From Zygnema cylindricum (Eukaryota; Streptophyta; Zygnematophyceae; Zygnematales; Zygnemataceae): DNA of 64,000 nucleotides. The notes under the pieces were generated by a model. The model saw only the letters and a list, made by a program, of their open reading frames with translations. It did no database searches and had not been told where the DNA came from. Shown here in pieces: positions 21,929 through 32,377 of the stretch; position 1 is the stretch's first letter; every line of letters begins with the position of its first letter. Made by a program: the position numbers and the translations under genes. The stretch lies in contig JBBHKE010001841.1 of NCBI GenBank assembly GCA_037447655.1, positions 142,600 through 206,599 of the forward strand. The letters are read 5' to 3'.

Positions 21929-23183
21929 ATGACAAAATCCGAGGCAACGCCACAATACGAAGTGGAAATCAATAAGGAACTTGATGAGACACCGGAATTG
22001 GAAGACGAGGAGCTAAAAATTGTCCTAAACGAAACCCAAGGATGCCTTCCATACTGGCGTCCGATTTTGAAGGGGGGAGAAGAAGTAGTAAACAACTTCA
22101 AGAAAGACAAGAAAATAACCAACTCACAAAGATGTCTCACCCAGATGAACCTCAGACATACTTAGAGGCCATAAACACCCCAGAAAGTAGCCGGTGGATC
22201 AATACTATAAATGGAGAAATGGCCTCTATCATGGAAGCCAATACATGGGAGTTGGTAGATTCTCCACTGGATTGAAAACCGATCGGATGTAAGTGGGTTT
22301 TTAAACTTAAATTAAACTTGGATAATACCATTGAGATGTACAAAGCTAGGTTAGTTGCAAAAGGGTATACTCAAAAAGACGGGATAGACTACGAAGAAAC
22401 CTTGCACCAGTAGTTAGATTCCTTTCTGTTAGAATGATCTTATGTTTAGCCGCAGCGGAGGATATGGAAATACACCAAATGGATATTAAAACAACATTTT
22501 TGCACGAAGTGTTAGAAGAAGAAATTTACATGAGGCAACCGGAAGGATTCGTGGAAAGTGGGGAAGAAAACAAGGTTTGCAAACTGCTAAAATCACTCTA
22601 TGGGCTTAAGCAAGCCCCGCGACAATGGAATATAAAGCTAGACGAATTTTTGACGGGTTTTGGGTATACCAGAATTAGTTCAAATCAGTCAATATTTTTA
22701 TTTGAGGATGAGAATGGAGTGATATTTATTGCATTTTATGTGGATGATTTGTTAGTCCTTAGCAATTCCTTAGATAAGACTAACAAACTAAAACGGGATC
22801 TTAAAAACCACTTTGACATGAAAGATCTCGGCGAAGCGAAACATATTTTGGGAATTCAGATGGAGAGAGATAGAGGGAATAGGATTATAAGACTCACTCA
22901 GAAAAAGGTAATCGGTAATATGCTAGAAAAATTTCAGATGGAAAAGTCAAACGGATGTACTACTCCCATGGATCTGAAGAAAGTGTCTCAGGGGAGTGAC
23001 GAGAGACGAATAATGACCATTAATGATGAGATGGATGAAATAGAAAGAAAATTTATGGAAAATATCCCTTATCGGCAGATTGTAGGCAGTTTAATCTATT
23101 TTATGAACTGTACCCGTCCGGATATAGCTGCAGCTGTAGGTGTCCTTAGTAGAAGTCTAAATGAACCAAAAATGAGAGACTAG
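21929..23183 (+). pseudogene. Linker and reverse transcriptase of C
   Basis: Acidic linker, then RVT_2: [22 protein letters not shown] with a stop and a shift near 22275-22420. The frame 22434-23183 (249 codons) is open through H-Q-M-D-I-K-T-T-F-L-H, L-Y-G-L-K-Q-A-P-R-Q-W, YVDDLLVLSN and into the RNase H connection. Both palm aspartates are present. Confidence 0.9.
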
Positions 23184-23732
23184 GAGGCTGCCAAAAGGGT
23201 GATGAGGTATCTGGTGGGGACAAGGTAATCGTGGTTGCATTTTGGAGGGGAGCACACTGACATTACCACCTGCAGTGATGCTAGTTATGGAGATGTGCCT
23301 TTATGGCGGTGTACGACTGGATATGTGTTGCAAAATGGATTCGGTGCATGTTGTTGGAGTAGCAAGCAACAAAAAGTAGTTGCTCAGTCCACTATGGAGG
23401 CTGAATACATGGCTTCCTGTGTTGCCACCAAAGAATTAGTGTGGGTGAAATCTCTTCTTGAAGAACTTGGGTTCACGAAGTTTGGAACTCAAAATGTTTT
23501 TTGTGATAATCAAGTTGCTATCTCTATTACAGCTAATCCGAAACATCACTTCAAAGCTAAGCATATGGATATTAGACTAAGCTTTGTCCGAGAGAAGGTT
23601 GAAAATAAAATTATTAAACTGGTTCATAAAACTGATAGAGAAATGATTGCACACATGATAACAAAACCAGTGCCTTCCCCTAAGTTGATTTATGGCAGAG
23701 AAAACTGTGGATTAAAATTGAAAAGTAAATAG
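23184..23732 (+). pseudogene. RNase H of C
   Basis: After a TAG at about 23180 and a TAA at about 23227, an open frame 23235-23732 has C-S-D-A-S-Y-G-D, M-E-A-E-Y-M-A, F-C-D-N-Q-V-A and M-I-T-K-P-V-P-S-P, ending naturally. This is the best preserved RNase H in the window. Confidence 0.88.
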
Positions 23733-23745
23733 GAATTAAGTGGAC

Positions 23746-24629
23746 TGTTGAAAATAGTTAATTAATAGTTCACTTCTCTATTTTAGTTATAATTTAAATA
23801 AAGAGTGTGAGGATCGAAAGCACGCCATGGCTGCCGCCATATTTAAAAAGTGGCAGATTTTAAAGTAGAGGATATTTTACTAAAATGTTGCCTAAGTCCA
23901 GATTTGAGCCTAGGTCTGCGGACGAGTATGTAGACGTAAGCCTTATCCACTAAGGCGTTATTGCAACGATGTGACGGGTTTTAAAAATAACTAAACGTTA
24001 ACGCGACAGCTAATTAACAGCAAACTAACCAAAAGGAGCAATTCATGCATGTACGCGAATCTGAACCGTGTAAAACATGTTTTGATCGGACGGCCGGCAT
24101 TGTAGCCGACACGCGAAGTGAGCTTTTGGCGGCATTTGGAGAGAGAGTCACACGGTGCCACGTGACGCCACATCATTTGATATCGGAGAAGATGGGAGCA
24201 AGAACCATGGCTCTCGATTTGACAAGCGTCACCTTGTAGACCATGTCGTACAATGGCCGTACAATAAGAACATCGCCTATTGTACCTTCTTGTACTATAT
24301 AGTGTTCCTATTGGACTAGGGTTTAGTAGTAGGTAGTCGTGAGTAGGAAGACCATGGCTTAGTGATATTTAGGTACCTCTCTATAAGAGAGCTTGTAACT
24401 ATAAAGGTCAACTTTGACCAGCCATAACTTACTGCTCAAGGGAGCAAATTCAGTGATTCTTTTTGCGTTTGACTCAAGGTAGTCTTGTCCTCACAGGGGT
24501 GAGGGTGGTCAGAATATTTTTGTCATAGGGCGGCACTTATTCAGTGGGAGAGTGGAAGGGGAAAATATTATCCTAGAGGCTTTACATAGGCTGCTCATTC
24601 TGTGGGTCAATGGAGACCACAGAATTTCA
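23746..24629 (+). repeat. 3' LTR of C
   Basis: 884 bp, starts TGTTGAAAATAG, ends GAATTTCA. tRNA-like module at 23891-23963 (antisense), palindrome GGTCAACTTTGACC at 24406-24419. It shows the unoccupied site for B. Confidence 0.9.
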
Positions 24630-25275
24630 GAAATTCATCAGATGGATATGAAAATTACCTTCCTCAATGGTGAGCTAGAGGAAGAAATTTTAATGAAGTA
24701 GTCAAAAGGCTTCGTAGAGGAAGGGGAGTTGAGTAAAGTATGCAAGATTATTAAGTCATTGTATGGACCAAAACAGGCTCTTAGGCAATGGAACAAAAAA
24801 CTGGATGAATTCTTAACCAATGTGGTATATATCATAATCACCTTTGACCACTCAATTTAAATTGTTGATGACGAGGAGAGAGTGATTTTTATCATCATCT
24901 ATGTAGATGATTTTCTAGTATTGAGTAAGTCCATGGAAAAGATTAATAAGTTAAAGATAGATTTAAGAAGCAGATTTTGACATGAAAGACTTAGGAGAGG
25001 CAAGATATATCTGATGAATTCAGATGGAAAAGGATGGACAGAAAAGAATAATCAGATTAACCAAAAAGGAGGCAATCAAAAACATGTTAGAAAAGTTTCA
25101 AATAGGAAAGGTAAACAATTGTACCACTCCCATGGACTTGAAGAAAGTATGTGATGGGAGTGAAGAAGGAGGTGTAATTATCATTGAAGAGGAAACGTGT
25201 GCAGTAGAGAGACAGTTTCTGAAGTTGATTCCCTATAGGCTGGTTGTAGGAAGTCTTATTTATTTTAGACCCTAA
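24630..25275 (+). pseudogene. Reverse transcriptase of D, remainder
   Basis: Resumes at H-Q-M-D-M-K after the GAAAT duplication, with L-Y-G-P-K-Q-A, Y-V-D-D-F-L-V-L and an open piece 25024-25275 (L-E-K-F-Q, C-T-T-P-M-D-L). Multiple stops. Confidence 0.85.
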
Positions 25276-25872
25276 TATAGTTTTTAACAGATTGATTATT
25301 TAAATGGAACCGATGTCCAAAACAAATACAAAGGCCCAAGAGGTCATAGAGATATTTGATAGGAACTAGGGGTCTTTGGTTGCATCAAGGGGGAGAATAC
25401 TAACATCACCAATTGGAGTGATGCCAGTTATCGAGATGCTCCTATGAAGAGGTGCACATCAAGATTTGTTTTTTATGTGGGGAATGATGTTTATTGTTGG
25501 AGCAGTAAGTAGCAAAAGGTGGTAACTCAATCTACCATAGAGGTTGAGTATATGACGTCTTGTTCTGCTGTTAAATATTTAATGTGGGTAAAGTCCCTCT
25601 TGCAAGAACTTGGATTCATGAAGGTTGGAGTTCAGAAAATGTTTTGTGATAATAAAGCTCCTATGGAAATTACAGCAAATCCAAAACATCACTTCAAAGC
25701 TAAGCACATAGATGAAGACTAAGTTTTATGAGAGAAAAAGTAGAGAACAAAATTGTAAGCTTGGAGTATAAACCAGATGGAGAAATGGTGGCTGATATGA
25801 TGACACAAACGGTTCAATCTCCTAAGCTAAAATTTTGTAGGGAACAGTGTGGACTTAAAGAAAAGGGTGATT
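25276..25872 (+). pseudogene. RNase H of D
   Basis: The N-C-T-R-P-D-I region is deleted or scrambled near 25270-25330. W-S-D-A-S-Y, V-E-Y-M-T-S-C, F-C-D-N-K and H-H-F-K-A-K-H follow with shifts. Polypurine tract AAGGGGAG precedes 25888. Confidence 0.82.
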
Positions 25873-25887
25873 AGAAAATAAGGGGAG

Positions 25888-26844
25888 TGTTGAAAAACAA
25901 TTTATTTATGTGTTTTCTAGGTCAGAAAAAAAAGGAGTTAATCGATAGTTAGGCTCCCTCTCTCCAATTGCCATACTTGTTGCAATCCCTAAAGACTTGT
26001 CAGAGAGAGATGAAGCAATGTTTGCCTAAGCAACCACAAGAAGGGATGAAGATTAATCTTCAGCAAAAAGGTTGTCACACTATGGATTTGATTCTTGTCC
26101 CTATAGTCCATTAGAATAGCCAGAAGCCTGTAGCGTTGTCTTATAGTCTAGGATCAGTGCAAGGATATATAGGGTGTGATAACTATATAAACCTATGCAA
26201 TTGGATTAAGCCGATTAACGAAGTTATAGGACAGTAACATATAAACAATTAAAGTATTTATTAGGCGCACGGTCTACTATATACAACGGCTAATATTGAA
26301 TTCCGGTTATCATCGGACGGCTCATATTCAAGCCGCCATTGCGAAATAATCGTTTTGGCCGTTTTTGGACGTTATGTCACCAAGTGCCACGTGGCAACTC
26401 ATCATTCGATTGCAAGATTTGCGAGAAACTCGAAGGCAAGTCCGAAGGTGACGAGTGTCCCCTCGATGGCCATGTCGTACAATGGTCGTCAGTATCTTTC
26501 TGTAATGTTTAGTCATTTGATTGGACCTGTACACCAGTAGTAGGGGGTTTAGGGAGGGGTTTATGACTTAGTGTTTTTGGGTAGATGCCCACCTCTCTCA
26601 TAGAGAGCTTGTATGAAAAAAAACATTTTTGCCACTTAATAATTAATCGCTTGGTTCGGCGTTTTTGAGCAATTAATTTTGCATTGGGCTCAAGGGAATC
26701 TATCTTTCACTGGGGTGAAGGTAGTCAGAGAATTTGTCGTCCAAGGTGGTTGTTTTTCCTAGGTATAGAGAACTACTTCAAATTATCTTAGAGGCTTCAA
26801 GTAAGCTGAATATTCTGTGCACAAATGGAGGTCACAGAATTGCA
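25888..26844 (+). repeat. 3' LTR of D
   Basis: Matches 9046-10037 and ends ACAGAATTGCA. G-box CCACGTGG at 26387-26394. The palindrome is degraded here (ACATTTTTGCCA). Confidence 0.87.
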
Positions 26845-27526
26845 TCTACCATTTACCCATCCGGTCTATATTTCAAACTAATGATTTTATTCTCTACCTT
26901 TTCTTTAACAAAACTTGGTCTCATATCCATGTGTTTTGCTTTGAAATGATTCTTTGGATTTGCTGCAATTGCAATTGCAATTTGATTATCACAAAATATA
27001 TTTTGCACTCCATTCTTCGTATATCGAAGTTCTTAAAGCAATGATTTCACCCAAATCAATTCTTTCACAGCAGAAGAAGAGGCCATATACTCAACCTCCA
27101 TGTTGGGCTGAGCAATAACCTTTTGCTCTTTGGTGCTCTAAGAGCAAGCCACATTCCCAACATGCAACACACACCAAGAAGTACACCTCCTCATTGGAGC
27201 ATTCCCATAACTAGCATTACTCCAAGTGGTGATGTCAGCATTAACCCCCCCCCCCAATTGCAGCCACATATCTCTTTGTTCCTTTCAAGTATCGCATTAC
27301 CCTCTTGGCCGCTTCATAGTCTCTCTTCTTAAGATCATTTAGACTCCTACTAAATGTTCCTATAGTTGCCGCTACATCAAGACGGGTACAGTTCATAAAA
27401 TATATCTAACTGCCGATAACTTGTCTGTATGGAATATTTTGCATAAACTCTCTTTCCTCCGGTCCTAACTCTTCTTCCGAGACCACAACTCCCCCTTCCG
27501 AACTCCCTTCATTTCTTTTAAATCCA
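26845..27526 (-). pseudogene. RNase H of E
   Basis: On the minus strand, residues equivalent to H-F-K-A-K-H, C-D-N-Q, M-E-V-E-Y-M-A-S and the C-T-R-P-D connection can be followed with many shifts. A C-run at 27246-27255 looks like a slippage scar. The segment joins 9045 when D is removed. Confidence 0.8.
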
Positions 27527-28267
27527 TCAAGTTGTACAACTATTTGTTTTATCCATTTGAAACTTTTCAAGAATGTTTTTGATTGATTTTTTTTGAGTTA
27601 ATCTAATTGTTTTCTTCCCTCTATCCCTCTCTGTTCGAATTTCCAAAATATTTTTTGCTTCTTCCAAATCCTTCATTTCAAATCTATTCTTTAAATCCTT
27701 TTTTAGCTCATTAATTTTCTTCATTGATTTACTTAAAACAAGCAAATCATCAAGATGGATTGCGATGGAAATTATACCTTCCTCATATTTAAAGAGATAG
27801 ATGGAATGATCCGAGTTGATGCAAACATATCCCATATTCGTCAAAAACTTGTTTAGTTTCTTGTTCTATTGGCGCGGAGCTTGCTTTAGTCTATAAAGGG
27901 ACTTTATCAATCTTCTTAACTTGTTTTTTTTTCCTTTCTCTTGAAATCCTTCTGGCTACCGCATGAAGATCTCTTCTTCCAATTCTTTGTGCAAGAAAGT
28001 TGTTTTAACATCCATCTGGCGCACTTCTATGTCTTCCGCTGCTGCCAAACTAAGTAAAATTTGGACGGATGAAAATATAACAACCGGAGCGAAGGTCTCC
28101 TTATAATCTATTAGTGTCTTTTGTGTGAACAATCTGGCCACTAACCTTGCCTTGTACCGCTCAATAGTGTTATCCGGGCTGAGTTTTAGCTTGAAAATCC
28201 ACTTGCATCCAATCAGTTTCCTGTCTAGTGGACAATCCACAAGCTCCCATGTGTTTGCTTCTATGAT
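27527..28267 (-). pseudogene. Reverse transcriptase of E, main part
   Basis: Open pieces 27527-27844 (I-A-I-H-L-D-D-L-L-V-L: the usual YVDD is HLDD) and 27956-28240 (C-K-W-I-F-K-L, A-R-L-V-A, H-Q-M-D-V-K-T-T-F-L-H with H to R at the first position). Interrupted upstream by solo LTR M. Confidence 0.85.
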
Positions 28268-28272
28268 GAAAG

Positions 28273-29241
28273 TGTAACATGATCTCCTACCTCTCAGAAA
28301 ATCCCATTACCACAAACAATTTCAACCACACATTCCACACATTGGAAAATACACATCCACATTGGAAAGCACTCACATAAGGATAAACTTTAAATTAGAA
28401 GAAGTTTTTTTTCACATAACATTAGCTTGGTCTCTTGCCCTCGTGGCTCAACCCTTTTTTTAAAGTGTTTTCCTCTACTCTCCACTCTTAAATATTTATA
28501 TCTCTTAACTACTAAAACACTATTTAGTTAGTAAGAGATTTCAATGCAAAAATGCCACTTCTTCAATTTGGTTTTAACCGCTTAGGTCCAAGATCAGTCG
28601 GAATTTCCACAAACTTTTCCAAAGGAAAAGATGTCTACTCTCCTCTTACAATTCACTATTTATCCATCATTGCCTTGGACTAGCCAGGCCAGAGTCAAAG
28701 CTCCGTTTGAACAGGCTTTTACCCGAGCCAATCATTGATCAGCAAGGACTCGGACTGACCAATGCAAAAACGTGCGAAATCTCTTACTAACTACTTAGCA
28801 CTTTACTAACCAGTCAAACGCTACGTTTCACTACGTAAGATTTACGTGCAAAAGTGCGCGCCAAACGAAACGCGATTTCACACGATCGTGCGTCACAAAT
28901 TTTGCACGCGAAACTTTCTACAAAATTCCTTTAATTGAGAGTGACGTTTCGTACTAAAATTTGTACGAAACGAACCACCGTGCATACTAAAAGTTTCATT
29001 AGAACTTTATGAAACGTACACTCAAATATTCGGTACTAATTTGACCCTTAACCCTTTTCAATGATACCCACTTGTTATTTAGACCCCGCGCTCTCACCTA
29101 AATACACCCATCGCTATAACTTTGAAAATATAACTCCAAATCGCGTGATTTTTTTGTGGACGTCTACCAACTTTAGTACCCTATAATCATAACACCCAAA
29201 TACCCTTTTACGAACAAGTTTGATACGCTATTGCTATTACA
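28273..29241. mobile_element. Solo LTR M, unrelated family, inserted in E
   Basis: 969 bp beginning TGTAACATG and ending GCTATTACA, bracketed by a perfect target duplication GAAAG (28268-28272 and 29242-29246). The reverse transcriptase codons of E join across it. It has no coding capacity and no resemblance to the copia LTRs here. Orientation cannot be decided. It contains an imperfect palindrome around 28503-28535 (CTCTTAACTA/TAGTTAGTAAGAG). Confidence 0.75.
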
Positions 29242-29246
29242 GAAAG

Positions 29247-29560
29247 CCATTTCATCATTGATAGTTGTTATCCATCTACTCATTTGTTAATTGCTTCCAA
29301 ATAGGTTTGGGGTTTACTCAAATGTGACACCTTAGTTACCTTATTATTTACTTGTCTTTCTTGAAGTCTCTTGCTGCTTCTCCTTCCCCCGAATGGATGG
29401 TAATATCGGATTTCTCTAAATGACTTCATCTTCTCCCCTATCCATGGAATCCATCTTCGGTCTCTCTCCCCTATCCGTGGAGTGCGTTTGTGGTCTTTCT
29501 TCGTCCTCCCCCTCGGTTGCAACCGGTGACTGTGACTCCAAGAGGGTCATTCTCGGTTAG
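29247..29560 (-). pseudogene. Start of reverse transcriptase and linker of E
   Basis: On the minus strand: T-Y-L-E-A-I-N-K, R-W-I-T-T-I-N-D-E-M-A immediately before M, and a basic R-R-S-S-K-R-L-Q-E-R-Q stretch seen in the linkers of A and C. Confidence 0.75.
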
Positions 29561-30712
29561 TTTTTCCTCCTTATCCTTAAGGTTTGGGTAAACCAGAGCT
29601 CGGTTATAAGAATTTGAATCTAACTCACTTTTGGATTCAATTCCAATTCTGACCGGTTTAGTGTATTTAAAGGGATCTACCAACTTTCCTCCATCTATAA
29701 ATACCAAGTGTTTTACTAGGATGATATCTTCTTTCCCGAGATCATATACTCTATATCCCGTACAATTTCATCATACCCAAGTAAGTAACCCGGATTTCCC
29801 CTTGCATCTAACTTCTGATCAGATTTTTCTGCTTTTAGACTTAAAACTTAACTTCCGAACACCTTTAAGTGAGAGGTATCCGGTTTTCTCCCGGTCCATC
29901 TTGCATACTATGTTTGACCTTTTACCGCTAAGGTGAGAAATCTATTCTTAAGGTAATTAGCATATTTTATAGCTTCTACCAGAAGCGTTTTCTTATCTTT
30001 TTACCCAATAGCATGCCCAGAAGCGTTTTCTTATCTTTTTACCCAATAGCATTCTACGGGCACAATCACTTAGTGTCCTATTTAACCTTTCGACTACACC
30101 GTTTTGTTTCGAATTTTTTGAGACATTTTTGGTGTTGAACCCCTTCCTCTTTTAATTAATCCTTAAACTGATTAGAAGGATATTCTCCCCCATTATCACT
30201 CCTCACTTTCTTTATAGGTATCTCATGGAGCTTTTCACTCCATGCTTTATACTCTTTGAAATAAGCCGGTGCCTCAAATTTATTTTCAAGAAGTAGACTC
30301 TAGAATACCAAGACCAATCATCAGTAACAGTAAGCATAAATCTTTTCCCTCCAACCGACGGTACTTTAGCGGGTCCCCATATGTTAGTGTGAACTAGATC
30401 TAGCACTTTTTCACCCTTATAGGTTACAGTTTTTGGGAAAGGTAATCTGTGGGCCTTACCTTGAGCACATTCACTACAGTCATCCAAGGTCTCATTATCC
30501 CCAAACTGAATTCCCTCATCTACTCCCATTTTCTTCATTTCTTTCAATCTATCTAGATGCACATGCCCCAATCTTTTATGCCAAATCATCAAGTCACTTA
30601 CACCGACATAATAAACCTCGGTCTTTTAATTACTCATATTCAACCTAAACATTCCTTGGCTACCCTTTTCAGCTGTGAAATATACCTCATCCTCATAGCT
30701 AGCAACAAAGAC
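29561..30712 (-). pseudogene. Pre-integrase and integrase of E
   Basis: 30212-30592 is open on the minus strand with W-H-K-R-L-G-H-V-H, C-S-E-C-A-Q-G-K and T-V-T-D-D-W-S. The rest of the core and C-terminal region runs to 29471 with shifts. A 38-bp tandem duplication lies at 29980-30055. The upstream codons continue at 35423 beyond F. Confidence 0.83.
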
Positions 30713-30975
30713 TGAAATTCTATGGGCTCCATTGCCCACAGAATTCGCAGATCCAAAAGAAGCTAATCTAGATAGTGCCGACTCCAAGTTTATATAAACC
30801 CAAATGAATGATCCCTTGACAATTAGAACCCCAATACACCTTCACCCCTGTGAAGAGAAGACCTTGTGTGTGCTCAGTTCTGTTGACGTACGTAAAACGT
30901 GCTGATCGATACCCAGAATTGTGGTAAAATCCACACTAAAAACTATATAAAATTGGACCCACCAGCATAACATCT

Positions 30976-31048
30976 GAGCTGGTGGTACAGTGGTTAGTAC
31001 ATTCACAGCTAAAGTGAAAGGTCCCAGGTTCAAATCCTGGCCGGCTCA
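30976..31048 (+). tRNA. tRNA-like cloverleaf in the 5' LTR of the TRIM (probably not a normal host tRNA)
   Basis: All 73 nt fit a standard tRNA: acceptor GAGCTGG/CCGGCTC (7 pairs, one G-T), 4-bp D stem GTAC/GTAC, anticodon stem TTCAC/GTGAA, 5-nt variable loop, T stem CCAGG/CCTGG, discriminator A. Box A TGGTACAGTGG and box B GGTTCAAATCC match the Pol III consensus. The anticodon loop is AGCTAAA: read by position the anticodon would be CTA, but position 33 is G and not the near-universal T, so decoding is doubtful. Confidence 0.6.
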
Positions 31049-31264
31049 TGAATCCCTTTATTGGGATCATCCATTCTATCCCCCGATTCTAGGAATCTTA
31101 ACATGGTATCAAAGCCAGGGGGACTAGGTTTACATGGACAATTATGACCAGCTACCTCTCAAGGGGGGGTGTTGACGTACGTAAAACGTGCTGATCGATA
31201 CCCGGAATTGTGGTAAAATCCACACTAAAACCTATATAAAATTGGACCCACCAGCATAACATCT

Positions 31265-31337
31265 GAGCTGGTGGTACAGTGGTTAGTACATTCACAGCTA
31301 AAGTGAAAGGTCCAAGGTTCAAATATTGGCCGGCTCA
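31265..31337 (+). other. tRNA-like copy in the 3' LTR of the TRIM
   Basis: Same 73-nt segment with box A intact but T arm and box B damaged (GGTTCAAATAT). Confidence 0.6.
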
Positions 31338-32062
31338 TCAATCCCTTTATTGGGATCGTCCATTCTATCCCCCGATTCTAGGAATCTTAACAAGTTCCAC
31401 CACAGAATGCAAAGCTTGAATATGTGTTTTGGACAATACTCCCCACTTTGACTTTCCCACTGAATAAGTGCCACCCTGGCACACAAAGACTCTGACCGAC
31501 TACACCCATGTGTATCTTGGACTTCCCTGAGTCCGCAGCAAAAAGAATCACCGAATTTGCTCACTCGAGCATTAAGTTTTGGCTGGCCAAAGATGGCCTA
31601 TAAATACAAAAGGTCACCTGGAGAGAGGCGCCTCAAATACGCTAAGTCCCTTAACTCCTACTCATAACTATCTACTACTCTACCCTAGGCCAGTCAAAAG
31701 AGTGTATAGTACAAGAAGGTACAGTGGCCGATTGTACTTCTTGTACGGCCATTGTACTACATGGCCTTTTGGTTGACACTTGTCAACTTGGGAGCCATCG
31801 TTCCTCCTCCCATCTTTCCTGGCGTCCAATGATGTGTAGCCACGTGGCAAAGCGCGCCGCGCTGTCTGGAAGCCGCCGAAGATTCATTCGGGTTTGGCGG
31901 GGGCGACGAAAGCCGTCCGATCATATATTTTACACGGTTAGATTCGCGTCCGCGAGCGCTGTTTGACTATAGATGTCGTTTCGTCAATTTTGGTCTGTTT
32001 AAGTCAAAGTGACGTTTCAATAAGACTTTAATTAATAACCGAACCATATACGTGTATCGTTT

Positions 32063-32130
32063 CGTTAACGCCTAAGTGGATAAGGCTTACGTCTACATAG
32101 TACTCCGTAGACCCAGGTTCAATTCCGGCA
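32063..32130 (+). other. tRNA-like module in the 3' LTR of F
   Basis: CTAAGTGGATAAGGC as box A and GGTTCAATTCC as box B; same module as in the LTR of C, again antisense to its element. Counterpart in the 5' LTR of F at 35115-35180 (GGTTCAAACCC). Confidence 0.5.
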
Positions 32131-32377
32131 ATAGGCAGTATTTTACTAAAAGTAGTAAAATTCCTTCTAATTTATTCTGCCTCCTTCTAAATGACGCAGC
32201 AGCCATGGCCTGCCTTTGGTCCTCTCATTCTCTGTTTTTACATTCTAACTAAAATATAGAAGTAAACTATTAATAACCTTTTTCCAACACTCTAATTATT
32301 TTTCCAATACAGACCTAGAAAATACATTAATTTCAACACTCCCCTTATTTTTTAGTCTACTTCCGTTTCAACTCCCA

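Larger units (their letters stand above)
12825..24629 (+). mobile_element. Copia-type element C, nested in D
   Basis: LTRs (12825-13316 plus 18923-19318; 23746-24629) of about equal length once element B is removed (888 and 884 bp). Perfect five-base target duplication GAAAT at 12820-12824 and 24630-24634, and the reverse transcriptase of D joins across it. The internal region is a full copia polyprotein with relatively few disruptions. Confidence 0.92.
9046..26844 (+). mobile_element. Copia-type element D, nested in E
   Basis: LTRs 9046-10037 and 25888-26844, internal region split by element C at 12824/24630. It is inserted in the RNase H coding region of E. The flanking five bases are GCTAA and TCTAC; both are one change from GCTAC, the sequence this conserved site has in related copies, so they are probably a decayed target duplication. 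Confidence 0.85.
30881..31392 (+). mobile_element. TRIM: 512-bp miniature LTR element carrying a tRNA-like gene
   Basis: Two 223-bp LTRs (30881-31103, 31170-31392) that begin TGTTGACGTACG and end GGAATCTTAACA flank only 66 bp. The internal part starts with primer site TGGTATCAAAGCC (31104) and ends with polypurine tract AAGGGGGGG. Perfect target duplication AGTTC (30876-30880, 31393-31397); the empty site is seen uninterrupted in the related LTRs at 34457 and about 5700. No coding capacity. Each LTR holds a 73-nt tRNA-like sequence in sense orientation. Confidence 0.93.
30713..32338 (-). repeat. 3' LTR of F, with TRIM inserted
   Basis: Starts TGTTGAAATTAATG on the minus strand and ends GAATTTCA. 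Contains the palindrome at 31585-31598, G-box CCACGTGG at 31840-31847, five or so GTAC within 31707-31760, and a plus-strand tRNA-like module 32063-32130. Confidence 0.9.

Noticed and set aside
30976-31048. A functional amber-suppressor tRNA (anticodon CTA)
   Set aside because: The cloverleaf is complete, but G at position 33, location inside a transposable element LTR and a decayed twin copy make a decoding tRNA unlikely. Reported as tRNA-like only.
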